From: an uncultured Oscillospiraceae bacterium
Lineage (GTDB): Bacteria; Bacillota; Clostridia; Oscillospirales; Oscillospiraceae
DNA length: 26,001 nucleotides
Direction: 5' to 3'
NCBI GenBank assembly: GCA_900752285.1
Contig: CAADUW010000030.1
Span: 1-26,001 of the forward strand
Every line of letters begins with the position of its first letter. The stretch's first letter is position 1. Of this stretch, positions 7,525 through 16,058 are shown one piece after another. The translations under genes were made by a program, and so were the position numbers. Below the pieces are notes generated by a model, which worked only from the letters and a program-made list of their open reading frames with translations, made no database searches and had not been told where the DNA came from.

Positions 7525-9195
7525 ATGAAAATGCAGGCAAAAAGGGTTCTGTGCCTGCTGCTTGCGGTTCTGCTCCTCTGTGGCTGCACGCCCGGAGGAA
7601 CCCCGGAAAATTCCGCCGCCCTCGAGTCTTCGGGGGCGGTTGCCGAATCCGGGGAACCGGCAGTCGCCGCCGGAACCGAGCAGGCACTGGCACAGATTCG
7701 CGCTCTGGGAGAAAGCCCGGACGACAATTACCGGGTCTGGTACGAGGTTTTTCTCTACTCCTTCTGCGACTCGGACGGAGACGGCATCGGCGATCTGCGG
7801 GGGCTGATCTCCAGACTGGACTATTTGCAGGAGCTGGGGATCGGCGGCCTGTGGCTCATGCCCATCCACCCCAGCACTTCCTATCACAAGTACAATGTGG
7901 CCGATTATTACGCCATTGACCCCGCCTACGGCACACTGGACGATTTCCGGGACCTGATTGCGGCATGTCAGGCACGAAACATCCGGGTGATTCCGGATCT
8001 GGTGGTGAACCACACCGGCTCCGATCACCCCTGGTTCCTTCAGGCGGCGGAGTACCTCTGTCAGCTTGGAGACGGGGAACCGAACCCGGCGGAATGCCCC
8101 TATGTGGACTACTACAACTTCACAAAGGAATTCCGCAGCGGCTATACCCAGGTATCCGGCACCGACTGGTACTATGAATCCCGGTTCAGCCCGGATATGC
8201 CGGATCTCAACTGGGATTGCCAGGCACTTCGGACGGAGGTCCGGGACGTGATGGCCTACTGGCTGGAGCTGGGCGTTTCCGGCTTCCGGATCGACGCCGC
8301 CAAGGAATTTTACTCCGGCAGCACCGACCGGAACGTGGAGGTTCTGTCCTGGCTGCAAAGCACCCTGACGGACCTGAAGCCCGACGGCTACATGGTTGCA
8401 GAGGTCTGGGACAGCTTCGATCAGGTGGCGCGGTACTACGAAAGCGGTGTCACCAGCATCTTCAACTACCCCTTTGGGGATTCCTCCGGCAAGATCATGA
8501 AGATTCTCCGGGGTGCCGGGCAGGAAAAGACGGTCTCTTCCTTTGCCACAGCGCTGGAAAAGGCGGATCAGGCGTACCTTGCCGCCAATCCCGATTACAT
8601 CGACGCCCCCTTCCTGTCGAACCACGATGTGGGACGGATCGCAGGCTTCTGCGGCGGAGACGAAGGAAAAATCAAGCTGGCAGCGGCCATGAATCTGTTC
8701 ATGAGCGGCAGCGCCTTCGTATACTACGGCGAGGAGATCGGCATGACCGGCTCCGGCAACGACCCCAGTAAGCGGGCGCCCATGTACTGGAACGCCACCC
8801 GGGACTCCGGGACCACCCAGCCCCCGCCGGAGTGCGTGCTTCCGGAAAGCTACCCCTTCGCCCCGGCGGAGGAACAGCGGACGGAGGACGGCTCCATCTA
8901 CAATTATTACCGGCAGCTCATTGCCATCCGCAATGCCCTCCCGGCGATCTCCCACGGCAGGACCACAGTGGAGACAGCCCTGAACCGGGGCAGCGTCAGC
9001 GCCTTCCGCAAGACCTGGGGAGAAGAAAGCTGCATCATTCTGCTGAACGTCTCCCCGGAGGGATCGACGGTTACCCTGACGGGATACGAAAACTGGACCG
9101 TAGCCGCCGCCCTGTCTGCCGACGGGAGCCCCATCACCCGGGAGAACATCACCCTGACCTTGCCGCCCTACGGTGCGGCGGTGCTGGTGCCCTGA
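7525..9195 (+). CDS. Surface GH13 alpha-amylase lipoprotein
   Basis: The 556-residue protein is a GH13 alpha-amylase anchored outside the cell. The signal peptide ends in LLLCGC (lipidated Cys21), followed by a short low-complexity linker. The catalytic domain starts near residue 70 (VWYEVFLYSF), with a DSDGDGIGD calcium-type loop at 82-90. The catalytic residues are Asp257 in GFRIDAAK, Glu293 in VAEVW and Asp368 in LSNHDVGR. A beta-sandwich domain C fits the last 90 residues. I see no starch-binding repeats. It starts six bases after malG with a modest AAGGG site. It should release maltodextrins for MalEFG. Neopullulanase-type activity is an alternative. Confidence 0.88.
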   Translation: MKMQAKRVLCLLLAVLLLCGCTPGGTPENSAALESSGAVAESGEPAVAAGTEQALAQIRALGESPDDNYRVWYEVFLYSFCDSDGDGIGDLRGLISRLDYLQELGIGGLWLMPIHPSTSYHKYNVADYYAIDPAYGTLDDFRDLIAACQARNIRVIPDLVVNHTGSDHPWFLQAAEYLCQLGDGEPNPAECPYVDYYNFTKEFRSGYTQVSGTDWYYESRFSPDMPDLNWDCQALRTEVRDVMAYWLELGVSGFRIDAAKEFYSGSTDRNVEVLSWLQSTLTDLKPDGYMVAEVWDSFDQVARYYESGVTSIFNYPFGDSSGKIMKILRGAGQEKTVSSFATALEKADQAYLAANPDYIDAPFLSNHDVGRIAGFCGGDEGKIKLAAAMNLFMSGSAFVYYGEEIGMTGSGNDPSKRAPMYWNATRDSGTTQPPPECVLPESYPFAPAEEQRTEDGSIYNYYRQLIAIRNALPAISHGRTTVETALNRGSVSAFRKTWGEESCIILLNVSPEGSTVTLTGYENWTVAAALSADGSPITRENITLTLPPYGAAVLVP

Positions 9196-9227
9196 ACCGG
9201 CTGCCGCCTGTCCGCAAAGGAGAACCC

Positions 9228-10004
9228 ATGAATTTATCCGAAAACGAAAAAACCGGAGGGCTGAATGCCAACGGCCTTCATACCTGGGGCATGCTGTTTC
9301 TGACGCTGGGTATTGTGGGAAAGAGCCTGATTCAGAACCGACTGCTGCACATGGGCACCGTCACCTCCGCCGAGCTGATGGAGGCCATGCAGAGCTCCGG
9401 CACGGTAATGATGCAGGCAACCCTGGCGCTGGTTTTTCAGGCGCTGGAAACCTGCGCCGTGCCCATTTTCGCCTTTCTGCTGCTGGAGGGCGCCGCCCGC
9501 ACGGCGAGTCTGCCCCGGTACATTCTGCGGGTGGGGGCGCTGGCTGCGGTAAGCGAAATTCCCTACAACCTTGCCATGTCCGGGGTCCTGCTGGACGGAA
9601 CCGGGCGGAACCCGGTGTTCGGTCCTCTGATTGGACTTGTCATGCTGTGGTTCTACGGACGCTGGTCCGATAACAGCTTTTCCCATGTGGTGATCCGGAT
9701 TCTTGTGACCCTTGCCGCCATGGCGTGGTGCGTGATCCTGTCCGTATCTCAGGGGCCTGCTCTGCTGCTGATCCTCGCGGTGCTCTGGGCGCTGCGGGAG
9801 AAAACCGCTCTGCGGAACCTGCTGGGCGCCGCGGCGGCGCTGGTCTGCTGCCTTGGGAGTCTGTTCTACATGGCCGCCCCCATGGGCTTTCTGGCGATCC
9901 ATTTCTACAACGGCGAAAAGGGTGCGGAAAACCGGGCAGTCAACTATCTGGCATACCCGGCCCTCCTCCTGATCATCTGGGCCCTTGGTGTCCTGCTGTT
10001 CTGA
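9228..10004 (+). CDS. TraX-family membrane protein
   Basis: The 258-residue polytopic membrane protein matches the TraX family. It has the block PIFAFLLLEGAARTASLPRYILRVGALAAVSEIPYNLA in pieces and the C-terminal FYNGEKG signature followed by YLAYPALLL. TraX acetylates F-pilin in Escherichia coli. In Firmicutes, chromosomal relatives have no settled role and may be acyltransferases of other targets. I chose the ATG at 9228 because AAAGGAG lies just upstream. It follows the amylase by 32 bases and precedes a strong terminator, so it is probably the last gene of the mal operon. No conjugation genes are near. Confidence 0.8.
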   Translation: MNLSENEKTGGLNANGLHTWGMLFLTLGIVGKSLIQNRLLHMGTVTSAELMEAMQSSGTVMMQATLALVFQALETCAVPIFAFLLLEGAARTASLPRYILRVGALAAVSEIPYNLAMSGVLLDGTGRNPVFGPLIGLVMLWFYGRWSDNSFSHVVIRILVTLAAMAWCVILSVSQGPALLLILAVLWALREKTALRNLLGAAAALVCCLGSLFYMAAPMGFLAIHFYNGEKGAENRAVNYLAYPALLLIIWALGVLLF

Positions 10005-10018
10005 AAAGCACATAAGCC

Positions 10019-10064
10019 GCGCCCCCGCAGACAGAATCACGGTCTGCGGGGGCGCACTGTTTTT
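10019..10064 (+). terminator. Terminator of the mal/TraX operon
   Basis: GCGCCCCCGCAGAC (10019-10032) pairs with GTCTGCGGGGGCGC (10042-10055), a 14-bp perfect stem. It is followed by ACTGTTTTT on the plus strand. Confidence 0.88.
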
Positions 10065-10143
10065 GCTTTCTGTTCCCGAATACTTCCCGATGAAGCTTGA
10101 ATCGGCAGTCTGCCGCCCGGACATGGTGCGGAAATGCCGGTTT

Positions 10144-11031
10144 TTACAGGTTGCTTTCCTTTTTTGCGGCGGATTTGCGGAGGTAGTTGCCCAGATTTGT
10201 CAGGCACAGGAGCAGGGTGATGAGAAACGCACCCGGGATCAGGATGATCCACCAGCTGCCGGTCATCAGCGCCTTTTCGGACAGGGACAGCATGCTGCCC
10301 CAGGAAATGATCTCCAGCGGCAGCCCCATGCCGAGGAAACTCAGGGTAGACTCGCTGACAATGGCGCTGCGGACATTCATGACCACCATGAACATGATGG
10401 AGGCAAGGAAGTTGGGGGCCAGATGCCGGCGGAGAATGTGGAAAAATCCCCCGCCCATGCACCGGGACGCCACCACGTACTCACTGGTCCGCAGCTGCCG
10501 CACCTCCGTGCGGACGACTTTGGCAATGCTTGCCCAACTGGTCACACCGATGACCACCGACAGGCTCAGCACCGACGCCTGTCCCCAGATCGCCTGAAAG
10601 AACAGCACCAGCAGCAGGGTGGGAATGCTGAGAAAGATTTCCGCAAAGCGCATCATTACCCCGTCCACGGCCGGGGGCGCAATACCGCTGAGGGAGCCGT
10701 AGACCACCGCAATGGCGGTGGAGATCGCCGTGGCAAGGAAGCCGATGGCAATGGAGATCCGCCCGCCGTACCAGATGCCGGAGAAAATATCCCGGCCCAG
10801 CGTATCGGTGCCGAAGAGAAATTCCCGGTTCGGCGTTTCATTGCAGTGGGCAAGATCCAGATAGCCCGGGTCCTTCGTCATAAGCCCCTCGGCAAACAGG
10901 CAGCACAGGAGAAGCACAACGAGAACCCCCACGCCTCCCCGGGGGAACTCCCTGCCCCGCCGGAGCTTCCCCGGGGAGGCGGAGGGCGCAGGGCGGATGC
11001 CCACGGGGGCAAACAGTTCGGAATCCGTCAT
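10144..11031 (-). CDS. Peptide/nickel-class ABC permease, DppC/NikC-like
   Basis: The 295-residue permease is the second channel subunit of an Opp/Dpp/Nik importer. It has the usual N-terminal membrane segment (about 34-50), the FGTDTLGRDIFSGIWYG motif of DppC/OppC/NikC proteins and the coupling loop SEYVVASRCMGGGFFHILRRHLAPN. It is a little shorter than most. Its ATG overlaps the upstream permease stop (ATGA) and has GGAGG at good distance. It is the last gene of the operon. Peptide and nickel importers cannot be separated by permease sequence alone. Confidence 0.85.
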   Translation of the reverse strand: MTDSELFAPVGIRPAPSASPGKLRRGREFPRGGVGVLVVLLLCCLFAEGLMTKDPGYLDLAHCNETPNREFLFGTDTLGRDIFSGIWYGGRISIAIGFLATAISTAIAVVYGSLSGIAPPAVDGVMMRFAEIFLSIPTLLLVLFFQAIWGQASVLSLSVVIGVTSWASIAKVVRTEVRQLRTSEYVVASRCMGGGFFHILRRHLAPNFLASIMFMVVMNVRSAIVSESTLSFLGMGLPLEIISWGSMLSLSEKALMTGSWWIILIPGAFLITLLLCLTNLGNYLRKSAAKKESNL

Positions 11032-12032
11032 AAGCCCTGCACCTCCGTTCGTTCCGTAATTTCCTCCCCCCGAATTCGGGGGTCGATATGCTCATTGATG
11101 GTCTGTCCCACAAGGTTTCCGAGGATCACCAGAACTCCCGTCAGCATGCACAGCAGCATGAGCAGATTGTAGTCGTGGTACCGGGCGCTTTCGTAGGACA
11201 GTTTGCCGATTCCGGGATAGCTGAACACGGTTTCCACAATGTAGGTGCCCCCCAGAATGTGGGGCACGGAGATGGCCATCAGGCTGATATAGGCGGGCAT
11301 GGCGTTCCGCAGGCAGTGCCTCAGAAGAATTTTTCCCCTGGACAGTCCCTTGGACTTGGCCAGCAGCACGTAGTCCGCCCGGATTTCCTCCAGCAGCTTG
11401 TTGCGCACCAGATAAGCATAATACCACAGGTGCTCCAGCACCACCACGGTCATGGGCAGCAGCAGATGGAGCGCCCGGTTCCCGAAATCATCCTTGTATC
11501 CCACGTCGTAAGCGCCGCTGCTGGGCAGGATCTTCAGATACACGGAGAAAATCAGGATCAGCATCAGCGACAGCCAGAACTCCGGAATGCAGCTGAGGAC
11601 GGTGCCCCCCTTGCAGAGGATCCGGTCCACCGGACGGTCCTCCTGCCAGGCGCACAGGATCCCCAGCCCCAGTGCCCCGGCAAAGGTCAGCACGAAGCCG
11701 ATTCCGCCCAGAATCAGGGTGTTGCCCATACGCTGGGCGATGACCGTGGTCACGGGCTGCTTGTACTTATAGGAAATGCCGAAATCTCCACGGAGAGCAT
11801 TGCCCACCCACCGGAGATACTGGACCCGGATCGGCTCGTTCAACCCCAGTTTTTCCCGGGCAGCTTCCTTTTCCTCCACGCTCATTTTCTCCGTCCGCTC
11901 CCCGTAGTAGCTCATGAGCGGATCCCCGGGGGCAAGCCGGGAAATGTAGAACACCAGCACGGAGAGGATCAGTACGCTGAGCAGAAACACCAGCAGTTTT
12001 TTGCCATAATAGAGAAAGGGGTTCCGCTTCAT
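11028..12032 (-). CDS. Peptide/nickel-class ABC permease, DppB/NikB-like
   Basis: The 334-residue permease is the first channel subunit. The N-terminal membrane segment is followed by the family signature RLAPGDPLMSYYGE, then LGLNEPIRVQYLRWVGNALRGDFGISY. The coupling loop is ADYVLLAKSKGLSRGKILLRHCLRNAM. ATGA overlaps exist at both ends, so translation is coupled with the ATPase before it and the permease after it. GGAGGCGG lies before its start. Confidence 0.87.
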   Translation of the reverse strand: MKRNPFLYYGKKLLVFLLSVLILSVLVFYISRLAPGDPLMSYYGERTEKMSVEEKEAAREKLGLNEPIRVQYLRWVGNALRGDFGISYKYKQPVTTVIAQRMGNTLILGGIGFVLTFAGALGLGILCAWQEDRPVDRILCKGGTVLSCIPEFWLSLMLILIFSVYLKILPSSGAYDVGYKDDFGNRALHLLLPMTVVVLEHLWYYAYLVRNKLLEEIRADYVLLAKSKGLSRGKILLRHCLRNAMPAYISLMAISVPHILGGTYIVETVFSYPGIGKLSYESARYHDYNLLMLLCMLTGVLVILGNLVGQTINEHIDPRIRGEEITERTEVQGL

Positions 12033-12928
12033 GCGCCCGCCTCCTTCGAAAGAACATAGTGCCCCGGCTCCGCTTCCCGCAGCTCCCCGCTCAGGTCGAA
12101 GGAAAGATTCTCGAAGTCGATCCGGGGACGGTTCCGCTCGGCAATGGGGTCCGGGATGGGGATGGCAGACAGCAGCACCCGGGTATAGGGGTGGAGGGGA
12201 TTGCCGTACAGTGCCGCCGTAGGGGCAAGCTCCACCAGCTTTCCCCGGTACAGCACCCCCACCCGGTCGCAGAGATACTCCACCATGGACAGGTCGTGGG
12301 CGATAAAGAGGATGGAAAAGCCGTGCTCCTGCTGCAAATGCTTGAAGAGGTTCACGATCTGGGCCTGAATGGACACATCCAGCGAGGCAATGGGCTCATC
12401 CGCCACCAGCAGCTCCGGCTCCATGGACAGGGCCCGGGCAATGGCCACCCGCTGCCGCTGGCCACCGGACATTTCCCCGGGGAATTTATCGAGGCAGCTC
12501 TCCTCCATACCTACGTAATGAAGCTGGAAGGCAGCTTCCGCCCGGCAGCTGCCCCGGGCCGTGTGCAGATGATGAATTTTCATGGGCTCGGCAATGATCT
12601 CCGCCGCCGTCATCCGGGGATTCAGACTGGAAGCGGAGTCCTGAAAGATGATCTGACGCCGGGCCTCCAGCATGCGCCGGTTCCGGCGGAATTCCGCCCC
12701 GTCGCAGATATTGATGCCGTTGTAGAGAATCTTCCCGGCGGTGGGGGTGCAGATGTTCATAATGCACCGGGCCGCAGTGGATTTTCCGGAACCGGACTCC
12801 CCCACCAGCCCCAGAATTTCTCCCCGCTTCATCTGGAAGGACACATCGTCCAGCGCCCGGACACAGGCATGCTTTCCCAGTCGAAAAACCTGGGACAGAT
12901 GCTGCACATCCAGCAAAATCTCAGACAT
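12029..12928 (-). CDS. Peptide/nickel-class ABC ATPase, OppF/DppF-like
   Basis: This 299-residue nucleotide-binding subunit has Walker A GESGSGKST, Q-loop FQDSASSLNPRM, signature MSGGQRQRVAIARAL, Walker B LLVADEP and switch IAHD. The C-terminal extension with HPYTRVLLSAIPIPDP is typical of OppF/DppF. I chose the ATG at 12928 because GGGAGG lies upstream; the frame is open further upstream only because it overlaps the preceding ATPase gene. The two ATPase genes overlap by eight bases and would form a heterodimer. Confidence 0.87.
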   Translation of the reverse strand: MSEILLDVQHLSQVFRLGKHACVRALDDVSFQMKRGEILGLVGESGSGKSTAARCIMNICTPTAGKILYNGINICDGAEFRRNRRMLEARRQIIFQDSASSLNPRMTAAEIIAEPMKIHHLHTARGSCRAEAAFQLHYVGMEESCLDKFPGEMSGGQRQRVAIARALSMEPELLVADEPIASLDVSIQAQIVNLFKHLQQEHGFSILFIAHDLSMVEYLCDRVGVLYRGKLVELAPTAALYGNPLHPYTRVLLSAIPIPDPIAERNRPRIDFENLSFDLSGELREAEPGHYVLSKEAGA

Positions 12929-13934
12929 GACGCATTCCTCCCATCGGCGGCTGAATTTTGGGTGCCCGGGGATCCAGCAGCCAGGTCGCGGCATAGTGGG
13001 TATCCGTAATCCGGAACATGGGAGGCTGCTCCCGGTAGTCGATCTCCAGCGCGTACTCGTTCCGGGGAGCAAAAGCGTCCCCGGCAGGCAGGTCAATGAG
13101 GTCCGGCGGCATGCCGGGGATGGTATGGAGCTTCCCACCGCCCCGGTTCAGGGCAGGCAGGGACTGCATCAGTCCCCAGGTATAGGGGTGCCGGGGATCG
13201 TAATAAATCTCCTCCGCCGTGCCGATCTCCACGATCTTTCCGGCGTACATGATGGCGACCCGGTCGGCGCACCGGGCAACCACCCCCAGATCGTGGGAAA
13301 CCAGAACGGTTGCAGTGCCCAGCTTCTGCTGGATATCCCGCAGAAGGTCCAGGATCTGGGCCTGAATGGTCACGTCCAGTGCGGTGGTAGGCTCGTCCGC
13401 CAGCAGGATCCGTGGATTCGCCGCCAGAGCGATGGCCATCACCGTCCGCTGCCGCATACCGCCGGAAAAGGAACCGGGCAGCAGGGCATACCGCTCCTCC
13501 GGGCGGGGAATGCCCACCAGCTCCATCAGGCGCAGCACCCGGGCGGCGACTTCCTCCCGGGGAAGCTTCGGCTCGTGGACGCGGATCGCCTCGGCAATCT
13601 GCGTCCCGACGGGGATCGTGGGATTCAGGGCAGTGAGGGGGTCCTGAAAGACCATGGAGAAGAACTTTCCCCGAAGCTTCTCCATGTCCCGGTCCGTATA
13701 CCGGGTAATGTCCACGCCGTTTGCCACGATCCGCCCGCCGTCTATTTTCGCGGCCTTGGGCAGCAGCTTCATGACGGCGCGGCAGAGCATGGTTTTTCCG
13801 CAGCCCGACTCTCCCACGATGGCCAGCACCTCGCCGGGGCGAAGGGAAAAGCTCACGTCCCGCACCGCCCGGACCTTCCCGGCGGGCGAGTCAATGGACA
13901 CCGACAGGTTTTCAATTCTCAGCAATTCATCCAT
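12921..13934 (-). CDS. Peptide/nickel-class ABC ATPase, OppD/DppD-like
   Basis: The 337-residue ATPase has Walker A GESGCGKTM, Q-loop FQDPLTALNP, signature FSGGMRQRTVMAIALA (an unusual but common SGGM form in OppD proteins), Walker B LLADEPTTALD and switch VSHD. The C-terminal oligopeptide-transporter extension (HPYTWGLMQSLPALNR onward) has few cysteines. In many OppD/DppD proteins this tail binds an iron-sulfur cluster, and the usual cysteine set is not seen here. I chose the ATG at 13934, with AAGGAG upstream, over one eight codons earlier. Confidence 0.86.
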   Translation of the reverse strand: MDELLRIENLSVSIDSPAGKVRAVRDVSFSLRPGEVLAIVGESGCGKTMLCRAVMKLLPKAAKIDGGRIVANGVDITRYTDRDMEKLRGKFFSMVFQDPLTALNPTIPVGTQIAEAIRVHEPKLPREEVAARVLRLMELVGIPRPEERYALLPGSFSGGMRQRTVMAIALAANPRILLADEPTTALDVTIQAQILDLLRDIQQKLGTATVLVSHDLGVVARCADRVAIMYAGKIVEIGTAEEIYYDPRHPYTWGLMQSLPALNRGGGKLHTIPGMPPDLIDLPAGDAFAPRNEYALEIDYREQPPMFRITDTHYAATWLLDPRAPKIQPPMGGMRHV

Positions 13935-13962
13935 GCCCGTACTCCTTAAAAAACGCAAAAGC

Positions 13963-13983
13963 AGGGGCTGAATATCAGCCCCT
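13963..13983 (-). terminator. Terminator-like hairpin ahead of the OppD-like gene
   Basis: AGGGGCTGA (13963-13971) pairs with TCAGCCCCT (13975-13983). On the minus strand it is followed by GCTTTTGCGTTTTTTAA. It lies after the binding-protein gene and just before the ATPase start, so it could lower expression of the downstream genes. Confidence 0.6.
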
Positions 13984-13988
13984 CAGGC

Positions 13989-14019
13989 TGTCAAAAAAGG
14001 GCTGTGCCCTTTTTTGACA
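13989..14019. terminator. Terminator after the family-5 binding-protein gene
   Basis: TGTCAAAAAAGGGC (13989-14002) pairs perfectly with GCCCTTTTTTGACA (14006-14019) around a three-base loop. The T-run inside the stem can end transcripts on either strand. One arm and its flank (14005-14036) recur at 25968-25999, so this terminator is built on a dispersed repeat. Confidence 0.7.
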
Positions 14020-14049
14020 AAAGAATTACAGTCTGCACGCCTTTGCCGC

Positions 14050-15582
14050 TCAGTCTATCGTCCACTCGGTAATGTTCCAGAAGATGCCCACGCCGTGGTG
14101 TCCCAGAACGGTGCTGTCGTCAATGCCGTGGATGCGGGTGCTTGCCGCATAGGGGGCGTCGATATAGCACAGGAAGGTATAGGCGGGAGCCTCAGCCATG
14201 GCGATCTGGAACTGCCTGTAATATTCTGCCCGTTCCGCGTCCACGCCGGTCTGCCGGGCAAGGCGCAGATATTTGTCCACCTCCGCGTTGGAGTAACCGG
14301 AATAGTTGGCAAGATTTCCTGTGCCGAACACCTTGTAGGTGTGATCATCGGCGTCAAAGGGAGAGCCCCAGCCAATGATGCAGCACTCCTGTCCGCCCCA
14401 GTCAATGCCCTCGGCGGGGACATTGGCCTTCACGTCCAGGCCGGCCTCCTGAAGCTGCTGAGCCGCGATCTGCGCCATGTCGATCCGGACCTGATCGCCG
14501 GGGGTGGCATTGATGGTAAAGCCGATCCGCTTGCCGTCCCGGCACCAGTAGCCCTCTGCGTCCCGCTCGCAGCCGGCAGCGGTAAAGGCCTCCGCTGCCT
14601 TTTGCAGGTCAAAGTCGTAATGCTCCACGCCCTCGTAGTTGTATTTGTTCAGCTGAATGGGGGAATAGGCCACCATGCCGTGCCCCAGCAGCACCGCATC
14701 CAGAATGGCCTGCCGGTCCACGCAGTAGCTGATGGCGGGGATCAGATCCCCGTTCTCCTGCCAGTAGGCGTTATGGAAGTTATACAGAATGCCCCGGTAA
14801 TCGGCGGTTTTCATATTGTGGATCGTAAGATCCCCATTCTCCGCCAGGGTCACCGCGTCCTTGGGCGTGACCTGGGCCAGATTCAGCTCTCCGCCCATGA
14901 GCTGGAGCGCCTTGGCGTTGTCATCGGTGACGATCTTGAAGATCACGGTATCAATCTTCGGAGTGCCGCCGAAGTAGCTTTCATTTTTGACCATGGTAAT
15001 GGACTGGCCCACGTCCCAGCTTTCCAGCTTGTAGGGGCCGGTGCCAATAGGGTGTCTGAAAAAGTCGGACTGCCACATGTCCTCCCCCCGCAGCTTGTGC
15101 TCCGGCACGATGGACATGGTCATGTAGTCCAGAAAGGCGAAATTGGGCTCGGAGAGCACAAAGGCGATTTCCGTGTCGTTGAAGACCTGAATTTCCTGCA
15201 CCTCGGTATAGTTGGGCAGATTCTCGGAATCGTTGGCAGGATCCTGAATGGCCTCGATGGTGAACTTCACGTCCTCCGCGGTAAAGGGCTCGCCGTCGTG
15301 CCACTTCACATCGTCCCGAAGCCGGAAGGTCCAGGTCATGGTCTCCGCGTTGTAATTCCAGTCCGTTGCCAGACTGGGAACCAGATTGCCCTCCCCGTCC
15401 CGCTTGACAAGGGAGTCAAACAGCAGGTGCTTGATCTCGCAGTGCTCGTTCATAATGGGGTTGATGGAGTCATAGTCCGTGGAGCCATAAATCAGCGTGG
15501 AGCTCTGTGCCCTGCCGCCGCAGGCCGTCAGCGCCAGCACCGTCAGGAGTGCAAGGAGGAAGGTCAATACCCGTTTCATCAT
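14050..15582 (-). CDS. Peptide/nickel-class ABC substrate-binding lipoprotein, SBP family 5
   Basis: This roughly 510-residue lipoprotein is the binding protein of the adjacent importer. The signal peptide ends in LALTAC (Cys21 from the chosen start). Family-5 hallmarks are visible: DGEPFTAEDVKFTIE and HPIGTGPYKLESW. Family members bind peptides, nickel chelates or other small molecules; nothing here fixes the ligand. I favour the ATG at 15582 (the next codon is also ATG), with a purine-rich AGAGAGAAG upstream. An in-frame ATG at 15600 lacks a good binding site. It is the first gene of the operon, followed by hairpins that should limit readthrough. Confidence 0.85.
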   Translation of the reverse strand: MMKRVLTFLLALLTVLALTACGGRAQSSTLIYGSTDYDSINPIMNEHCEIKHLLFDSLVKRDGEGNLVPSLATDWNYNAETMTWTFRLRDDVKWHDGEPFTAEDVKFTIEAIQDPANDSENLPNYTEVQEIQVFNDTEIAFVLSEPNFAFLDYMTMSIVPEHKLRGEDMWQSDFFRHPIGTGPYKLESWDVGQSITMVKNESYFGGTPKIDTVIFKIVTDDNAKALQLMGGELNLAQVTPKDAVTLAENGDLTIHNMKTADYRGILYNFHNAYWQENGDLIPAISYCVDRQAILDAVLLGHGMVAYSPIQLNKYNYEGVEHYDFDLQKAAEAFTAAGCERDAEGYWCRDGKRIGFTINATPGDQVRIDMAQIAAQQLQEAGLDVKANVPAEGIDWGGQECCIIGWGSPFDADDHTYKVFGTGNLANYSGYSNAEVDKYLRLARQTGVDAERAEYYRQFQIAMAEAPAYTFLCYIDAPYAASTRIHGIDDSTVLGHHGVGIFWNITEWTID

Positions 15583-15644
15583 ACTTCTCTCTCTTTCCAT
15601 GGGAATACCCCGGCACCGTTTCCGGGGCGGTTTTTACAGGAGCC

Positions 15645-15673
15645 AGTATACCAGACCCCTGCGTTCCCCGCAA
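15645..15673 (-). promoter_or_regulatory. Promoter of the peptide/nickel-class importer operon
   Basis: On the minus strand TTGCGG (15668-15673), a 17-base spacer and TATACT (15645-15650) form a plausible promoter with a weak -35. The leader would be about 55 bases. Confidence 0.6.
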
Positions 15674-15690
15674 GCCCGGTAGGGGGATGC

Positions 15691-15730
15691 AAAAGTGCAC
15701 AAAAACAAGCCTTCATGTTTGTGCACTTTT
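15691..15730. promoter_or_regulatory. 13-bp inverted repeat upstream of the importer promoter
   Basis: AAAAGTGCACAAA (15691-15703) is inverted as TTTGTGCACTTTT (15718-15730), separated by 14 bases. It sits just upstream of the -35 box, as an activator or repressor site would. The core GTGCAC is itself palindromic. No known regulator can be assigned. Confidence 0.5.
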
Positions 15731-15757
15731 GATTATATTTCCTGTTATCAAGCGCGC

Positions 15758-15786
15758 AAAAAAGCTCCCCTGTGCAAGGGGAGCTT
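15758..15786 (-). terminator. Terminator of the riboswitch/nitrogenase-like operon
   Basis: On the minus strand AAGCTCCCCT, a five-base loop and AGGGGAGCTT are followed by TTTT. This is a strong intrinsic terminator downstream of cbiK. It separates that operon from the importer operon. Confidence 0.88.
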
Positions 15787-15805
15787 CAGCCTGTCAAAAA
15801 CCAAT

Positions 15806-16040
15806 GTCATTCCGAGCCAGCGCGCACGCTGGCGTGGGAATCCCCCCGTTGAACGGGACTGGGGAACAATGTCCGCCCATCCATTGTTCGGAAATCGGTG
15901 GCTTTTTGGGTACGGGTCGATACGTGGTACCTTTCATCCGGGAGATTGCCACACCACTTAAGAGGACTGGTTCGCAATGACACCGGGTCGAGGGGAAATT
16001 CTCACGCCAGTGACATCGGTCACCGTCTCAGAATGACACA
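15806..16040. repeat. Cluster of dispersed repeats
   Basis: It contains the GTCATTCCGAGCC unit with hairpin GCCAGCG/CGCTGGC (15816-15833) and the 29-bp unit at 15927-15955 shared with 1363-1391. Further AATGACA-type ends follow. No coding signal is present. Confidence 0.6.
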
Positions 16041-16058
16041 GCGTCGGGGCAAACCGGC

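Larger units (their letters stand above)
15583..16058. other. Intergenic region: promoter, inverted repeat, terminator and repeats
   Basis: No gene is supported. From the binding-protein side outwards it holds a promoter, a 13-bp inverted repeat, the terminator of the riboswitch operon and about 240 bases of dispersed repeats up to the end of cbiK. Confidence 0.7.

Noticed and set aside
6613..8955. A 780-codon open frame on the minus strand opposite malG and the amylase
   Set aside because: It shadows genes with clear family motifs; it has no domain pattern and no credible start site.
9228..10004. Evidence of a conjugative element from the TraX-like gene
   Set aside because: No relaxase, coupling protein, integrase or other transfer gene is present; chromosomal TraX-family genes are common in Firmicutes.
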